The notes: a model not told the origin generated them from the sequence alone. A stretch of 64,000 nucleotides of DNA from Geothrix oryzae (GCF_030295385.1 NZ_AP027079.1:744001-808000), one strand, 5' to 3'; positions 17,515-27,471 are shown, counted from the stretch's first letter. Made by a program: numbers and translations.

Positions 17515-20500
17515 ATGTTCCTGTCTGACCTCTCCATCCGCAGGCCGGTCCTGACCGTCTGCATCATGCTGGCCCTGGTGGTGTTGGGACTCTTCTCCGT
17601 GAAGAGCCTGGGCATCGACCAGTACCCCAACACCGACATCCCCACCGTCACCGTCTCTGTGATCTACCCCGGCGCCAGCCCCGAGTCCGTCAAGCAGGAT
17701 GTGGTCCGGAAGATCGAAGAAGCCGTCAACCCCATCGAGAAGATCAAGGAGATCAGCTCCACCAGCCAGGAGGGCCTGGGCACGCTCGTGATCCAGTTCC
17801 ACCTGGGCCGCAATGTCGACAACGCGCTGAATGATGTGCGCACGAAGATCGGCCAGATCCGCCGGGATCTCCCCAGCAACATCGAGGAGCCCGTCATCTC
17901 CAAGTTCGACCCCGCGCAGCTCCCGGTGCTCTCCCTGGTGGTGAAGCCGGATGCCAAGCATGCGGACATGAACGACCGGGAGCTCACCCGCATCGCCGAG
18001 GACTTCCTCAAGCGGCGCATCGAGAACATCAACGGGGTGGGCAAGGTGGATCCGGCGGGGGGCAGCACCCGCGAGATCCTCGTCAACATCGATCCCAAGA
18101 AGCTGGAATCCCAGGGCCTGGCCCTCCAGGCCGTGAAGAGCGCCCTGGGCAGCGACACCATGGCCATTCCCAGCGGCAACCTCCTCCAGGGCAACCGCGA
18201 AGTGTCCGTGAAGGTGGATGCCAAGGCCCGCACCGTGGCCGACTTCAACCATGTGATCGTGGGCAACAAGGAAGGCCGCCCCATCGAGCTGCAGGAAGTG
18301 GCGACGATCGTGGATGGCATCAAGGAGCGCCGTAGCCTCGCGCGCCTGGACGGCAAGGATGTGGTTGCCCTGGAAATCCAGCGGCAGACCGGCGGCAATA
18401 CCGTCGCCATGGTGACGGCCGTGGAGAAGGCGCTGGAAGAGATGAAGCCCGAGCTGCAGAAGCAGGGCGTGGAAGTGGTCACGGCCAAGGACAACGCCCG
18501 CTTCATCATCGACAATGTCGACGATGTGAACATGTCCATCTACCTGGGTGGCCTGCTCACAGTCATCATCGTCTTCTTCTTCCTGAAGAGCTGGCGCTCC
18601 ACGCTGATCACCAGCCTCACGCTTCCAGTGTCCGTGATCTCCACCTTCATCATCATGCGGGTGCTGGATTTCACCCTGAACACCATGACCCTCATGGGTC
18701 TCAGCCTGGCCATCGGCATCCTCATCGACGACGCCATCGTGGTCCGCGAGAACATCACCCGGCATGCGGAAATGGGCAAGGACCATGTCACCGCCGCCCG
18801 CGAGGGCACGGCGGAGATCGGCCCCGCGGTCATCGCCACGACGCTGTCCATCCTGGCGGTGTTCGTGCCCGTGGCCTTCATGGGCGGCATCGTGGGCAAG
18901 TTCTTCTTCCCCTTCGGCATCGTCGTGGCCTTCGCCGTGGCCGTCTCGCTGTTCGTGAGCTTCACGCTGGATCCGATGCTGAGTGCCGTGTGGCCCGATC
19001 CCGAACACGAGAAGAGTTCCGACGCCCATGTGCACTACCGGGGTCGCAATCCCATCATGCGCAGCGTGGAGGCCTTCAGCCGCATGCTCGACCGCTGGGA
19101 ACAGCTCTACAAGACGGCCATCGAGTGGTCCCTGAACCACCGCAAGACGGTCATGGCCATGGGCGGCGGCAGCTTCGTGCTGGCCATGGGCCTCTCGGGC
19201 CTGCTCGGCAACAACTTCATGCCCGACTATGACCGGGGCGATCTGCAGGTGACCTTCAAGGCCGAACCAGGCTCCAGCCTGGCCGCCACCCGCGACAAGG
19301 CCCAGGCCATGGAAGCCTCCATCAAGGCCATCCCCGGCGTGGCCTTCACCTACACCACCATCGGCACGGGCCTGAACGGCACCGTGAATTCCGGCGGCAT
19401 CTATGTGAAGTTGAAGGAAGGCCGCCGTCCCAACCAGGTGATCATCCGCCGCCAGATCCGCGAAGCCTTCCGCTCCATCCCCGGCGTGGATGCGGCCGTG
19501 GGGCCGGTGAACGACTGGGGCATGGCCTTCCCCATCATGGTGGCCGTGCAGGCGCCGGACCGGGACGCGGTCATCCAGGCCGTGCCTCTGGTGAAGGAGG
19601 CCCTGCGCAGCGTTCCGGGTGCCGTGGATGTGACCACCAGCCTGGACACCGGCAAGCCCGAGCTGAAGCTCGTCATCGATCGCAAGGCAGCCTCCGATCT
19701 GGGGGTGAGCCCGGCCCTGGTGGCCCAGATGGTGCGCCCCCTGGTGGACGGCGAAAAGGTGGCGAAGTATGAAGACGAGAAGGGCGAGCAGCGCGATGTG
19801 CGCGTCCGCCTCGAGGATCAGCAGCGCCGTTTCACGACGCAACTGGCGAACATGACGGTGCAGAGCACCAAGGATCTGGGCGGCGGCAAGCACCCGCTGG
19901 TGCGCCTCAACCAGGTGGTGCGCTTCGAGGAGGGGATCGCCCCCGCCAAGCTCCAGCGCCATGATCTGATGGAAGAAGTGGAGGTCGATGCGAACTTCGA
20001 GGGCTCCACCCTCGGCGAAGTCAGCGCCGGCGCCGCCAAGAAGGTGGAGGAACTGAAGGCGAGCGGCAGGCTGCCCGAAGGCACCCGGGTCGAGTTCCTG
20101 GGCCAGACCCGGGACCAGAAGGAGACCGCGGGCTACATGGGAACCTCGCTGTTGCTGGCGGTGTTCTTCATCTACTTCGTGCTCGCGAGCCAGTTCGAGA
20201 GCTTCAAGCTGCCCATCGCCATCATGGCCAGCCTGCCGCTCTCCATGGTGGGCATGGTGCTGATGCTGCTGGTGACGGGCGACTCCATGTCCATGATGAC
20301 GAGCATCGGCATGATCCTCCTGATGGGCCTGGTGACGAAGAACGCCATCCTGCTGGTGGATCACGCCCTCCATCTGGAGCGCGAAGAAGGCATCTCCCGT
20401 CGCCAGGCCATCATCCGCGCAGGCACGGTGCGGTTGCGGCCCATCCTCATGACCAGCTTCGCCATGATCGGCGGCATGCTCCCGCTCTTCCTGGCGCTGG

Positions 20501-20715
20501 GCGCCGGGGCCGAGATGCGGGCTCCCATGGCCCGGGCCGTGGTGGGGGGCCTCATCACCTCCACCCTGCTCACGCTCATCGTGGTGCCGGTGTTCTTCGA
20601 GATCGTCGAGGACTTCAGCCTGGCCAAGGTCTGGGGCCGGATCCGGCGCCTGCTGGGTCGAGCCGAGCCGGAGCCCGAGGTGGTCCGCCCCCTCGCCGAA
20701 GCCCCGGATGCCTGA
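17515..20715 (+). CDS. RND efflux transporter permease (HAE1/AcrB type)
   Basis: This 1066-residue inner-membrane proton-driven pump has 12 predicted helices and two large periplasmic loops. The first helix region reads FLSDLSIRRPVLTVCIMLALV. The proton-relay acidic pair of TM4 is in GILIDDAIVVRENI and the TM10 lysine is in GLVTKNAILLVDHA. An early pore-domain motif is YPGASPESV. It is the terminal gene of the operon CecR-like TetR, TolC, adaptor, pump. The aromatic/amphiphile exporter class is likely. Substrate cannot be read. Confidence 0.95.
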   Translation: MFLSDLSIRRPVLTVCIMLALVVLGLFSVKSLGIDQYPNTDIPTVTVSVIYPGASPESVKQDVVRKIEEAVNPIEKIKEISSTSQEGLGTLVIQFHLGRNVDNALNDVRTKIGQIRRDLPSNIEEPVISKFDPAQLPVLSLVVKPDAKHADMNDRELTRIAEDFLKRRIENINGVGKVDPAGGSTREILVNIDPKKLESQGLALQAVKSALGSDTMAIPSGNLLQGNREVSVKVDAKARTVADFNHVIVGNKEGRPIELQEVATIVDGIKERRSLARLDGKDVVALEIQRQTGGNTVAMVTAVEKALEEMKPELQKQGVEVVTAKDNARFIIDNVDDVNMSIYLGGLLTVIIVFFFLKSWRSTLITSLTLPVSVISTFIIMRVLDFTLNTMTLMGLSLAIGILIDDAIVVRENITRHAEMGKDHVTAAREGTAEIGPAVIATTLSILAVFVPVAFMGGIVGKFFFPFGIVVAFAVAVSLFVSFTLDPMLSAVWPDPEHEKSSDAHVHYRGRNPIMRSVEAFSRMLDRWEQLYKTAIEWSLNHRKTVMAMGGGSFVLAMGLSGLLGNNFMPDYDRGDLQVTFKAEPGSSLAATRDKAQAMEASIKAIPGVAFTYTTIGTGLNGTVNSGGIYVKLKEGRRPNQVIIRRQIREAFRSIPGVDAAVGPVNDWGMAFPIMVAVQAPDRDAVIQAVPLVKEALRSVPGAVDVTTSLDTGKPELKLVIDRKAASDLGVSPALVAQMVRPLVDGEKVAKYEDEKGEQRDVRVRLEDQQRRFTTQLANMTVQSTKDLGGGKHPLVRLNQVVRFEEGIAPAKLQRHDLMEEVEVDANFEGSTLGEVSAGAAKKVEELKASGRLPEGTRVEFLGQTRDQKETAGYMGTSLLLAVFFIYFVLASQFESFKLPIAIMASLPLSMVGMVLMLLVTGDSMSMMTSIGMILLMGLVTKNAILLVDHALHLEREEGISRRQAIIRAGTVRLRPILMTSFAMIGGMLPLFLALGAGAEMRAPMARAVVGGLITSTLLTLIVVPVFFEIVEDFSLAKVWGRIRRLLGRAEPEPEVVRPLAEAPDA

Positions 20716-20804
20716 GCTCGATGAAGCCGGGGCATCCCGGCGGACCATCCGGGAGATATGAGCGCTCGTCTCCGGGCGCCGCTTGAGGCAATCTGAAGGG
20801 TGCC

Positions 20805-23800
20805 ATGAATGTCGTCGCCCCTGAGCTGAAGGATCTGCTGCGTTTGGCCGAGGCCCCCGCAGAGGTCCTCGGGGCTCCAGGCGCCCGTCTCCGCTGGACC
20901 TCACCGCCCGCCCTGGCCCTGGTGCTGGCGCGCTGGATCACCCGCGAAGGCCGGGTCCAATCCCTCTGGGTGGATGCCCCCACCGAGGGGGAAGCCCGCA
21001 CCCTGGCCCAGGACCTGCAAGCCCTGCTGCCTGGCGTGGGCGTGGCCCACTTCCCGGGGTTCGCGCCCTATGCCGGCGGCGAAAGCAGCCCGCCGGGCAT
21101 GGTGCTGCGGGAGCGGTTGTCGACCCTGGTGGGCCTGCTCGAGCGCCAGGTCCAGGTGCTGGTGACGGGGCCGCTCACGGCCTGCGAGAAGCTGCCCCAC
21201 CCCACCTGGTTCCAGAAGCAGAAGCTGGATCTCCATCGGGGCGCCGAAGTGCCCCGGGAACTGCTGCTGGAGACCCTGGTGGCCCTGGGCTATCGCCGCA
21301 CGGAGATGGCTTCGGCACCTGGCGAATTCAGCTCCCGCGGCATGGTGGTGGACCTCTGGCCCGACCACCAGGCGCAGCCCCTGCGGCTGGAGACCTTCGG
21401 CGACGAGCTGGAGCGCCTCAGCCCCTTCGATCCCGACACCCAGCGGCGCACGGGCGAGGCGCTGGAATCCCTCACCCTGTATCCCCGCTTTGAGGGCGAT
21501 CGCGGGGACGGCCGGGCCCTGCTGGCGGCCGTGGCCTCCCGCGCGGACCGCACGCCGGAAGCCGGCGACGACCTGGCCTTCCGACGGGCCCGGCTCGCCA
21601 CCCACGGCCACTTCCCGGGCGAGGAACTGTTCCATCCCCTGCTGGCCCAGCCCAAGGGGCAGCTGGTCCACTGGATGCCGCCCTGCCTGCGGGTGCGGCT
21701 GGACGGGGCCTGGGAAGAAGCCCTGCGTGAAGCCGAGCGGACCCGCATCGAAGAGGGCCTGGCGGTGCTCCGCCGGGGCGGCGTGGTCTGCCCTGATTTC
21801 GAGGACCGGTTCCAGCCGACGGATCCCAGCCGGCCCACCCTCCACCTCACCGAGTGGCAGAGCGAGGCCACGGTGCCCCTCGCGGCCCAGCCCGTGCGGG
21901 AGTTCCAGGGGCGCCTGCCGGATCTGGCCGAGCATGTGCAGGAGCTGGCGCTCACGGGCCATCGGGTCTTCCTGGCGGGATCGACGCCCGGCATGCGGGA
22001 CCGCTTCGCGGAATTCCTCCGGGACTACGATCTGCCCCAGGCCTACGGCACCGAAACGGGCTGCCGGGCCATCCAGCTGGCCCTGAGTGCAGGGGCCCAC
22101 CTCAAGGAGCCCGCCCTGGTGGTCTTCACCGAGCGGGAGATCTTCGGGCGGAAGGCCATCCAGGCCGCCCCCAAGAAATCGCGCAGCGCGGCCTTCCTGT
22201 CGGACCTGCGGGACCTCAAGCCCGGCGACCGTGTGGTGCATCTCGACCATGGCATCGGCGAGTTCCTGGGGTTCGCGACCCTCACGGTGGGCGGTGAGGA
22301 ACAGGAAGTCCTGCAGCTGCGCTATGCCGACGGTGGCCAGCTCAATGTGAGCCTGGAACGGGCCGATCTGATGCAGCGCTACACCGGGGCGGAGGGCCAC
22401 CTGCCGCCCCTGGACAAGCTGGGCGGCGCCAGCTGGGCCAAGGTCAAGCGCAAGGCCAAGAAGGCCATCCGCGACATGGCCGACGAGCTGCTGAAGCTCT
22501 ATGCCCAGCGGAAGCTGGAAAAGGGCCACGCCTATCCGCCCGACGGCCCGGACATGGCGGCCTTCGACGCCAGCTTCGCCTTCACCCCCACGCCGGACCA
22601 GGTCGAAGCCATCGAGGCGGTGAAGGCGGATCTGGAATCGCCGCGCCCCATGGACCGCCTGCTGGTGGGCGATGTGGGCTTCGGCAAGACCGAAGTGGCC
22701 ATGCGCGCTGCGGCCAAGGTGGCCCTGGAAGGGCGCCAGGTGGCCGTGCTGTGCCCCACGACGGTGCTCTGCTTCCAGCACTTCAGGACCTTCAAGGAAC
22801 GCTTCGCCGGATTCCCCATCCGCATCGAGATGCTCAACCGCTTCGTGGATCCCGCCGACCAGAAGCGCATCCTCCAGGAGGTGGCCGACGGCAAGGTGGA
22901 GATCGTCATCGGCACCCACCAGCTGCTGGGCGCGAAGCTGAAGTTCGCCGACCTCGGCCTGGTGGTGATCGACGAGGAGCAGCGGTTCGGCGTGGGCCAC
23001 AAGGAGAAGCTGAAGAAGCTGCGCCTCAATGTGGACCAGCTCGCGCTCAGCGCCACGCCCATCCCGCGCACGCTCCACATGAGCCTCACGGGGCTCCGCG
23101 AGATCAGCCTCATCGAGACGCCGCCGAAGGACCGGCTGGCCATCGAGACCGTGGTGGCGCCCTGGAGCGACGAGCTGGTGCAGACGGCCATCCAGTTCGA
23201 GCTGCGCCGCGGCGGCCAGGTCTACCTGGTGCACAACCGCGTGGAATCCATCGTCTCCATCGCGGCGAGGGTGCGGGAGCTGGTGCCCGATGCCCGCGTG
23301 GCCGTGGGGCACGGGCAGATGACGGACGAGGGGCTCGAACAGGCCATGGTCTCGTTCATGGAGGGCCGCGTCGATGTCCTGGTGGCGACGACCATTGTCG
23401 AGAATGGCCTCGATGTGCCGAATGCGAACACGCTCATCGTGCACCGGGCCGATGCCTTCGGCCTCAGCCAGCTCTACCAGCTGCGGGGCCGCGTGGGGCG
23501 AAGCGATGTGCCGGCCTACGCCTACCTGCTGATTCCGCCCAAGCACGAGATCAGCGAGGACGCCCGCAAGCGGCTGCAGGCCCTGGAGGACTTCTCGGAA
23601 CTGGGATCGGGCTTCCGCGTGGCGGCCATGGACCTGGAGCTGCGGGGTGCGGGCAACCTGCTGGGCGGCGAACAGTCCGGCCACATCCACGACATCGGCT
23701 TTGAGCTGTATGTGAAGCTGCTGGAGGAGACGCTTCAGGAGCTGCAGGGCCAGCCCAGCGGCACCTTCGAGGTGAAGGTGGACGGGCTGGCGCCCGGCGC

Positions 23801-24221
23801 CCAGCTCAGCCGCCGCTGGATCGACCAGGCCAGCGAGCGCCTGGTGGCGTACAAGCGCATCTCGCGGCTGCGCGAGGAGAAGGATCTGGAGCTCTACCGC
23901 CTGGATCTGGAGGACCGCTTCGGCCGCGTGCCGGAGGATGATCCGGAGACGCAGCGGTTCTTCGAGCTGCTCAAGGTCAAGGTCCGGGCGCAGGCCGTGG
24001 CCGTCTCCGAGGTGGCCGTGGAGAAGGGCGCCCTCAAGCTGCGACTCAGCCCCCTGACGCCTCTGGATCCCGCGCGCCTCATGGCCTGGGTGGGTCGGCA
24101 GAAGGGCGGCCAGCTCAGCCCCGACGGCGCCGTGCGCCTGCCGCTTCAGGGCACGGCCGACGGACCCATCCTCCAGGCCCAGCGGGTCCTGGCGGAGTGG
24201 GCGGCGCTTGGCACGGTCTGA
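20805..24221 (+). CDS. mfd: Transcription-repair coupling factor Mfd
   Basis: This 1138-residue DNA translocase removes stalled RNA polymerase and recruits UvrA for transcription-coupled repair. It has an N-terminal UvrB-like region (about 1-330) and an RNA-polymerase-interacting domain with GDRVVHLDHGIGEFLGF (about 470-530). RecG-like helicase motifs follow: Walker A GDVGFGKTEVAMRAA, DEEQRFGVGHKEKL, SATPIPRTLHMSL and QLRGRVGRS. The C-terminal D7 domain completes it. Length and order match the family. It stands alone after an 89-base gap with a small hairpin (20726-20741). Confidence 0.97.
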   Translation: MNVVAPELKDLLRLAEAPAEVLGAPGARLRWTSPPALALVLARWITREGRVQSLWVDAPTEGEARTLAQDLQALLPGVGVAHFPGFAPYAGGESSPPGMVLRERLSTLVGLLERQVQVLVTGPLTACEKLPHPTWFQKQKLDLHRGAEVPRELLLETLVALGYRRTEMASAPGEFSSRGMVVDLWPDHQAQPLRLETFGDELERLSPFDPDTQRRTGEALESLTLYPRFEGDRGDGRALLAAVASRADRTPEAGDDLAFRRARLATHGHFPGEELFHPLLAQPKGQLVHWMPPCLRVRLDGAWEEALREAERTRIEEGLAVLRRGGVVCPDFEDRFQPTDPSRPTLHLTEWQSEATVPLAAQPVREFQGRLPDLAEHVQELALTGHRVFLAGSTPGMRDRFAEFLRDYDLPQAYGTETGCRAIQLALSAGAHLKEPALVVFTEREIFGRKAIQAAPKKSRSAAFLSDLRDLKPGDRVVHLDHGIGEFLGFATLTVGGEEQEVLQLRYADGGQLNVSLERADLMQRYTGAEGHLPPLDKLGGASWAKVKRKAKKAIRDMADELLKLYAQRKLEKGHAYPPDGPDMAAFDASFAFTPTPDQVEAIEAVKADLESPRPMDRLLVGDVGFGKTEVAMRAAAKVALEGRQVAVLCPTTVLCFQHFRTFKERFAGFPIRIEMLNRFVDPADQKRILQEVADGKVEIVIGTHQLLGAKLKFADLGLVVIDEEQRFGVGHKEKLKKLRLNVDQLALSATPIPRTLHMSLTGLREISLIETPPKDRLAIETVVAPWSDELVQTAIQFELRRGGQVYLVHNRVESIVSIAARVRELVPDARVAVGHGQMTDEGLEQAMVSFMEGRVDVLVATTIVENGLDVPNANTLIVHRADAFGLSQLYQLRGRVGRSDVPAYAYLLIPPKHEISEDARKRLQALEDFSELGSGFRVAAMDLELRGAGNLLGGEQSGHIHDIGFELYVKLLEETLQELQGQPSGTFEVKVDGLAPGAQLSRRWIDQASERLVAYKRISRLREEKDLELYRLDLEDRFGRVPEDDPETQRFFELLKVKVRAQAVAVSEVAVEKGALKLRLSPLTPLDPARLMAWVGRQKGGQLSPDGAVRLPLQGTADGPILQAQRVLAEWAALGTV

Positions 24222-24716
24222 AACGGCCTGGCTGAAGGGATTCCCATCGATCGGACCATCCTTCGTACGACCTGCGGGCCGCGATCCGATGCGGTCCGTT
24301 TCGCCCGCTGCACAGGGCGACCTCGCCAGGACGCCAGCCGCTACTGCCTTTGAGGATGATCGAGATCATCCGGAAGGTTTAGATCGAGGCGCCCGATGGG
24401 TGGAAGCAGACTTTCCGTGTCCACCTGAAGAGCATCTAAACACGCGCCAATGCAGCATCTGCGGACTTCGTGCCACAGAGTCTTGACGCGTGCAAGTCTG
24501 CACTCCATGTTTACGACTCCCTTCCGGAGTGAATGCCCGGAAGCCCCATCCGGTGATCGTCACCGGCAGTACCAGGAGGGCCATTCCATCCCAGTGAGTG
24601 GCTGGCGCCCGCATGGCCCCGCACGGGTGGTGAAGACCTGTGTGCCTTTTCCCAGTCTGCCCATTTCCCGGCCCGCACGGGGCGGACGGGGGTGGCTCGC
24701 CTTACAGGAGAGACTC
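24222..24716 (+). other. 495-bp non-coding stretch upstream of the propeller/PKD gene
   Basis: No convincing gene is seen. Bases 24347-24377 form a long imperfect hairpin: CCTT/AAGG at the base and a perfect 7-bp upper stem, GGATGAT/ATCATCC. TTTAG follows, so it may terminate mfd. Just before it, 24310-24340 contains GCACAGGGC, ACC, GG and ACGC in an order that faintly resembles a c-di-GMP-I (GEMM) aptamer, but the GNRA loop is missing. A perfect dyad CCGGTGA/TCACCGG lies at 24550-24566. ACAGGAGAG before 24717 is the ribosome site of the next gene. Confidence 0.4.
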
Positions 24717-27281
24717 ATGACGCACCCATTCCTCCGCCGCTTCCTGAGCGTCGCCACCCTTGCGGGAGCAGCGCTGCTGCTGCCCGCCCTCCACTGCGGG
24801 AAAAGCGCCTCCCAAACGCAGGCGGCTTCTCCCAGCCAGCCGGGCTCGGGGGGAAGCACCGCGCCGTTCTCATTCTCCGTGGTGGCTTCGGGCCTGTCGA
24901 AGCCCACGGGCATCGCCTTGGCGGACAATCGATCACTGGTGGTCTCCCAGCAACCCGCGGCCCCCCTGGATGCCTCGCTCGCCAGGATCGACCTGGACAC
25001 CGGAAGCGTGGGCCTGATCGCCGGCGGGACCGCCGTCCGGTCTGGATTCGCAGCGAACCGCGCGGGAAGGCTCTACTGGGTGGACGCGCAGAAGGGCGCC
25101 CTCATGACCCAGAGCCGGGCCGCCGGGTCTCCCGCCGTCCTTCACGCGGGCGGCATGCTTCCGACCACGACCATCGCCGTGGATGCCGCGGACCGGGTGT
25201 ACCTCGCCGGTACGGCCGCGCAGGGCAGCGGCGGCGTGGCCGCCGTGCTGGTGAGGGGCGCCTCGCCCACGGCCATCCCCGATCCTTCAGGGCCGGACAA
25301 GACGGTCCTGGTGGCGGCGTCTTCCGGGGACCTCTACTGGACCAGCCGAGCCGCCGGGCTCATCTACCACCGGTCCCCGGACGGCAAGGGCAGCGTGCTC
25401 GTCACCGGACTGAAGTCGCCGCAAGGCCTCGCCCTCGGTCCAGCCGAGGATGTCCTGTATTTCACGGAAGTGCCCACGCCGGGCAAGGACGCCGCCGCGG
25501 GCGGAGCCAATACCGTGAGCGCCCTCGATCTTGCGACCCTTTCCCGGACGGTCATCCACCGGGGTGATCCTGAGCCCACGGGGGTCGCGGTGGCTTCCAA
25601 CGGCAGCGTGTACTGGACCAGCACCAGCCGGGGCCTCGTCCTGGCGGCGCGGCCCGCCATTCTTCCCGCCGCACCGGCCCAGTTCACGGCCACGCTCAGC
25701 GGGGCGGAGGAGGTTCCCCCCGTCACGACCCAGGCCTCCGGGAAGGCGGCCTTCAGCTTTGTGAGTGGAACCACCCTCTCCGATGACCAGGTGTCCACCG
25801 GCCCGGCCCTCAGCTACCGGGTGACGATCACCGGCATCTCCCGCGTGCGCAGGATCGAGATCCGCCAGGGCGCCAAAGGCGCCACGGGGCCGCTGGTGGC
25901 CGTCCTCCCCCGCGGCGACGACTTCGATGACGACGAGGACGAGCTCACGAGCGGGAGAGAGAGCGGAAGCGGGGGCGTGGGTGGCTTCGCCCTTGCCGGC
26001 CGGATCCGCCTCCGGAACCTCCAGGGGCCCTTCGCGGGCGACTGGGCGGGGTTCAGCGCCGCCCTCGCGGCCGGGAACCTCTACCTGAATGTCCCGACCC
26101 GCGCGTATCCCGCCGGCGAGATCCGGGGCCAGATCCTTCCCACGACCGCCCCTCCGGCCAATCACCCACCCACGGCCGTCATCACTTCGCCGGCCGCGGA
26201 TGCGACCATCCAGGCCGGGCAGTCGGTCACCTTCGCCGGGACGGCCACGGATCCTGATGGCGATGCCGTCTCGGTCCTCTGGGACTTCGGGGATGGCAGC
26301 ACTTCCCCCCTCCTCTCGCCGGGTAGCCACACCTATGCCATGGCCGGGACCTATACGGTCCGCCTGACCGCCACGGATGCCTACGGTCTCGCGGACCCCA
26401 ATCCGCCCACCCGCACCATCACCGTCCAGCCCTCCGCCGTGAACCTGCCGCCCTCCGCCACGATCACCTCGCCTTCCGCCAGCGTCAGCATCGTCGCAGG
26501 GCAGTCGGTCACCTTCACTGGCACCGCCTCGGATCCCAACGGAGACCCGGTCACGGTCCTCTGGGAGTTCGGAGACGGGGGCACCTCCACCCTGCTATCC
26601 CCCGGAGCCCATGTCTATGCTGCGGCCGGAACCTACACGGCGCGCCTGACGGCCACGGATTCCCACGGGTTGGCGGATCCGAATCCGCCCACCCGCACCA
26701 TCACCGTCACGGCCGCCCCGGTGAACCAGCCGCCCACGGCGACGATCACCGCTCCTGCGGCCAATGTCACCATCACCGCCGGCCAGTCGGTGACCTTCGC
26801 TGGCACGGCCTCCGACCCGGATGGCGATGCGGTCACCGTGCTCTGGACCTTCGGGGACGGGACGACTTCGACCGTGCTGGCTCCGGGGTCCCATACCTTT
26901 GCGGCCCCGGGGACCTACACGGTGCGCCTGACGGCCACGGACTCCCACGGGCTGGCAGATCCGAATCCGCCCATCCGCACCATCACCGTCTCGGCAGTCG
27001 CCGCCCCCACGCTCACCCAGATCCAGACCCAGATCTTCACGCCCCTCTGCGTGGGCTGCCATGACGCGGCGGGGGCGGCCGGCATGAACCTCACCGCGGG
27101 AAGCGCCTACGCCAACTTGGTGAATGTACCGGCCACCACGCTTCCGGGGCTCCGGGTCGTGCCGGGTGATCCGGCCTCCAGCGCCCTGGTCATCCAGCTG
27201 GCGAGCGGGCACCGGAATGTATCCGCGGCCAATCAGTCCCTCATTTCCGCCTGGATCACCGCAGGCGCGCTCAACAACTGA
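24717..27281 (+). CDS. Secreted multidomain protein: beta-propeller, CHRD, three PKD domains, heme-binding C-terminus
   Basis: This 854-residue protein is exported (hydrophobic segment at about 7-24, then LHCGKS, a poor lipobox). Residues about 35-320 show SMP-30/NHL-type propeller repeats (GLSKPTGIALADN, GLKSPQGLALG, EPTGVAVASNGSVYW). Residues about 323-475 match a CHRD domain (FTATLSGAEEVPP ... PAGEIRGQI). Three PKD domains with an exact 94-codon period follow (about 482-763). The C-terminus has a c-type heme site CVGCH (778-782) within a PSD1/planctomycete-cytochrome-like fold (FTPLCVGCHDAAGAAGMNL). It is probably a surface protein; a role in adhesion or electron transfer is inference. The ATG at 24717 has AGGAGAG in place; the longer upstream frame is rejected. 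Confidence 0.85.
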   Translation: MTHPFLRRFLSVATLAGAALLLPALHCGKSASQTQAASPSQPGSGGSTAPFSFSVVASGLSKPTGIALADNRSLVVSQQPAAPLDASLARIDLDTGSVGLIAGGTAVRSGFAANRAGRLYWVDAQKGALMTQSRAAGSPAVLHAGGMLPTTTIAVDAADRVYLAGTAAQGSGGVAAVLVRGASPTAIPDPSGPDKTVLVAASSGDLYWTSRAAGLIYHRSPDGKGSVLVTGLKSPQGLALGPAEDVLYFTEVPTPGKDAAAGGANTVSALDLATLSRTVIHRGDPEPTGVAVASNGSVYWTSTSRGLVLAARPAILPAAPAQFTATLSGAEEVPPVTTQASGKAAFSFVSGTTLSDDQVSTGPALSYRVTITGISRVRRIEIRQGAKGATGPLVAVLPRGDDFDDDEDELTSGRESGSGGVGGFALAGRIRLRNLQGPFAGDWAGFSAALAAGNLYLNVPTRAYPAGEIRGQILPTTAPPANHPPTAVITSPAADATIQAGQSVTFAGTATDPDGDAVSVLWDFGDGSTSPLLSPGSHTYAMAGTYTVRLTATDAYGLADPNPPTRTITVQPSAVNLPPSATITSPSASVSIVAGQSVTFTGTASDPNGDPVTVLWEFGDGGTSTLLSPGAHVYAAAGTYTARLTATDSHGLADPNPPTRTITVTAAPVNQPPTATITAPAANVTITAGQSVTFAGTASDPDGDAVTVLWTFGDGTTSTVLAPGSHTFAAPGTYTVRLTATDSHGLADPNPPIRTITVSAVAAPTLTQIQTQIFTPLCVGCHDAAGAAGMNLTAGSAYANLVNVPATTLPGLRVVPGDPASSALVIQLASGHRNVSAANQSLISAWITAGALNN
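26160..27005 (+). repeat. Three in-frame tandem PKD-domain repeats of 282 bp
   Basis: Units begin at 26160, 26442 and 26724. Each is 94 codons long and encodes a PKD domain with the shared core AGQSVTF.GTA.DP.GD.V.VLW.FGDG and a GTYT.RLTATD ending. The strict period and high similarity point to recent duplication or gene conversion within the gene. Confidence 0.85.
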
Positions 27282-27317
27282 ACCAACCCCCGGGCCTCCG
27301 GGCCAGGGGCGAACGAC

Positions 27318-27344
27318 GCGGGGGCGGTCCAGGGCCGCCCCCGC
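27318..27344 (+). terminator. GC-rich terminator-like hairpin after the PKD protein gene
   Basis: GCGGGGGCGG (27318-27327) pairs perfectly with CCGCCCCCGC (27335-27344) around 7 bases. It is followed by CTTCTGTCCT, a weak pyrimidine tract. It lies 37 bases after the stop codon. Stem strength argues for a terminator; the lack of a clean T-run lowers confidence. Confidence 0.55.
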
Positions 27345-27471
27345 CTTCTGTCCTGGCACCCCCGGCCGGACGAGGACGGCCAGCCGCCGGTCCGGATCCG
27401 CCATTCGCCGATCCCCCGGCCAGGGGCAGAATGGTCGGGCCTACCTTGAAGGGGTCCCGACAGGAGTGCCC

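Noticed and set aside
14842-20904. A very long open frame on the minus strand across the TolC, adaptor and RND genes (about 2000 codons)
   Set aside because: It is the antisense shadow of three clear plus-strand efflux genes in GC-rich DNA. Its translation is rich in His, Gly, Leu and Ala with no recognisable domain, and it crosses the tetR-tolC junction.
20901-23690. A 929-codon minus-strand frame opposite mfd
   Set aside because: Mfd motifs on the plus strand are complete. The antisense translation is low-complexity and typical of GC-driven open frames.
24450-24716. An 89-codon N-terminal extension of the propeller/PKD protein
   Set aside because: It would bury the export signal. The ATG at 24717 has AGGAGAG at the right distance.
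26160-27005. CRISPR-like or satellite repeat array
   Set aside because: The repeats are in-frame 282-bp units encoding PKD domains inside one gene. No short direct repeats with unique spacers occur in the window.
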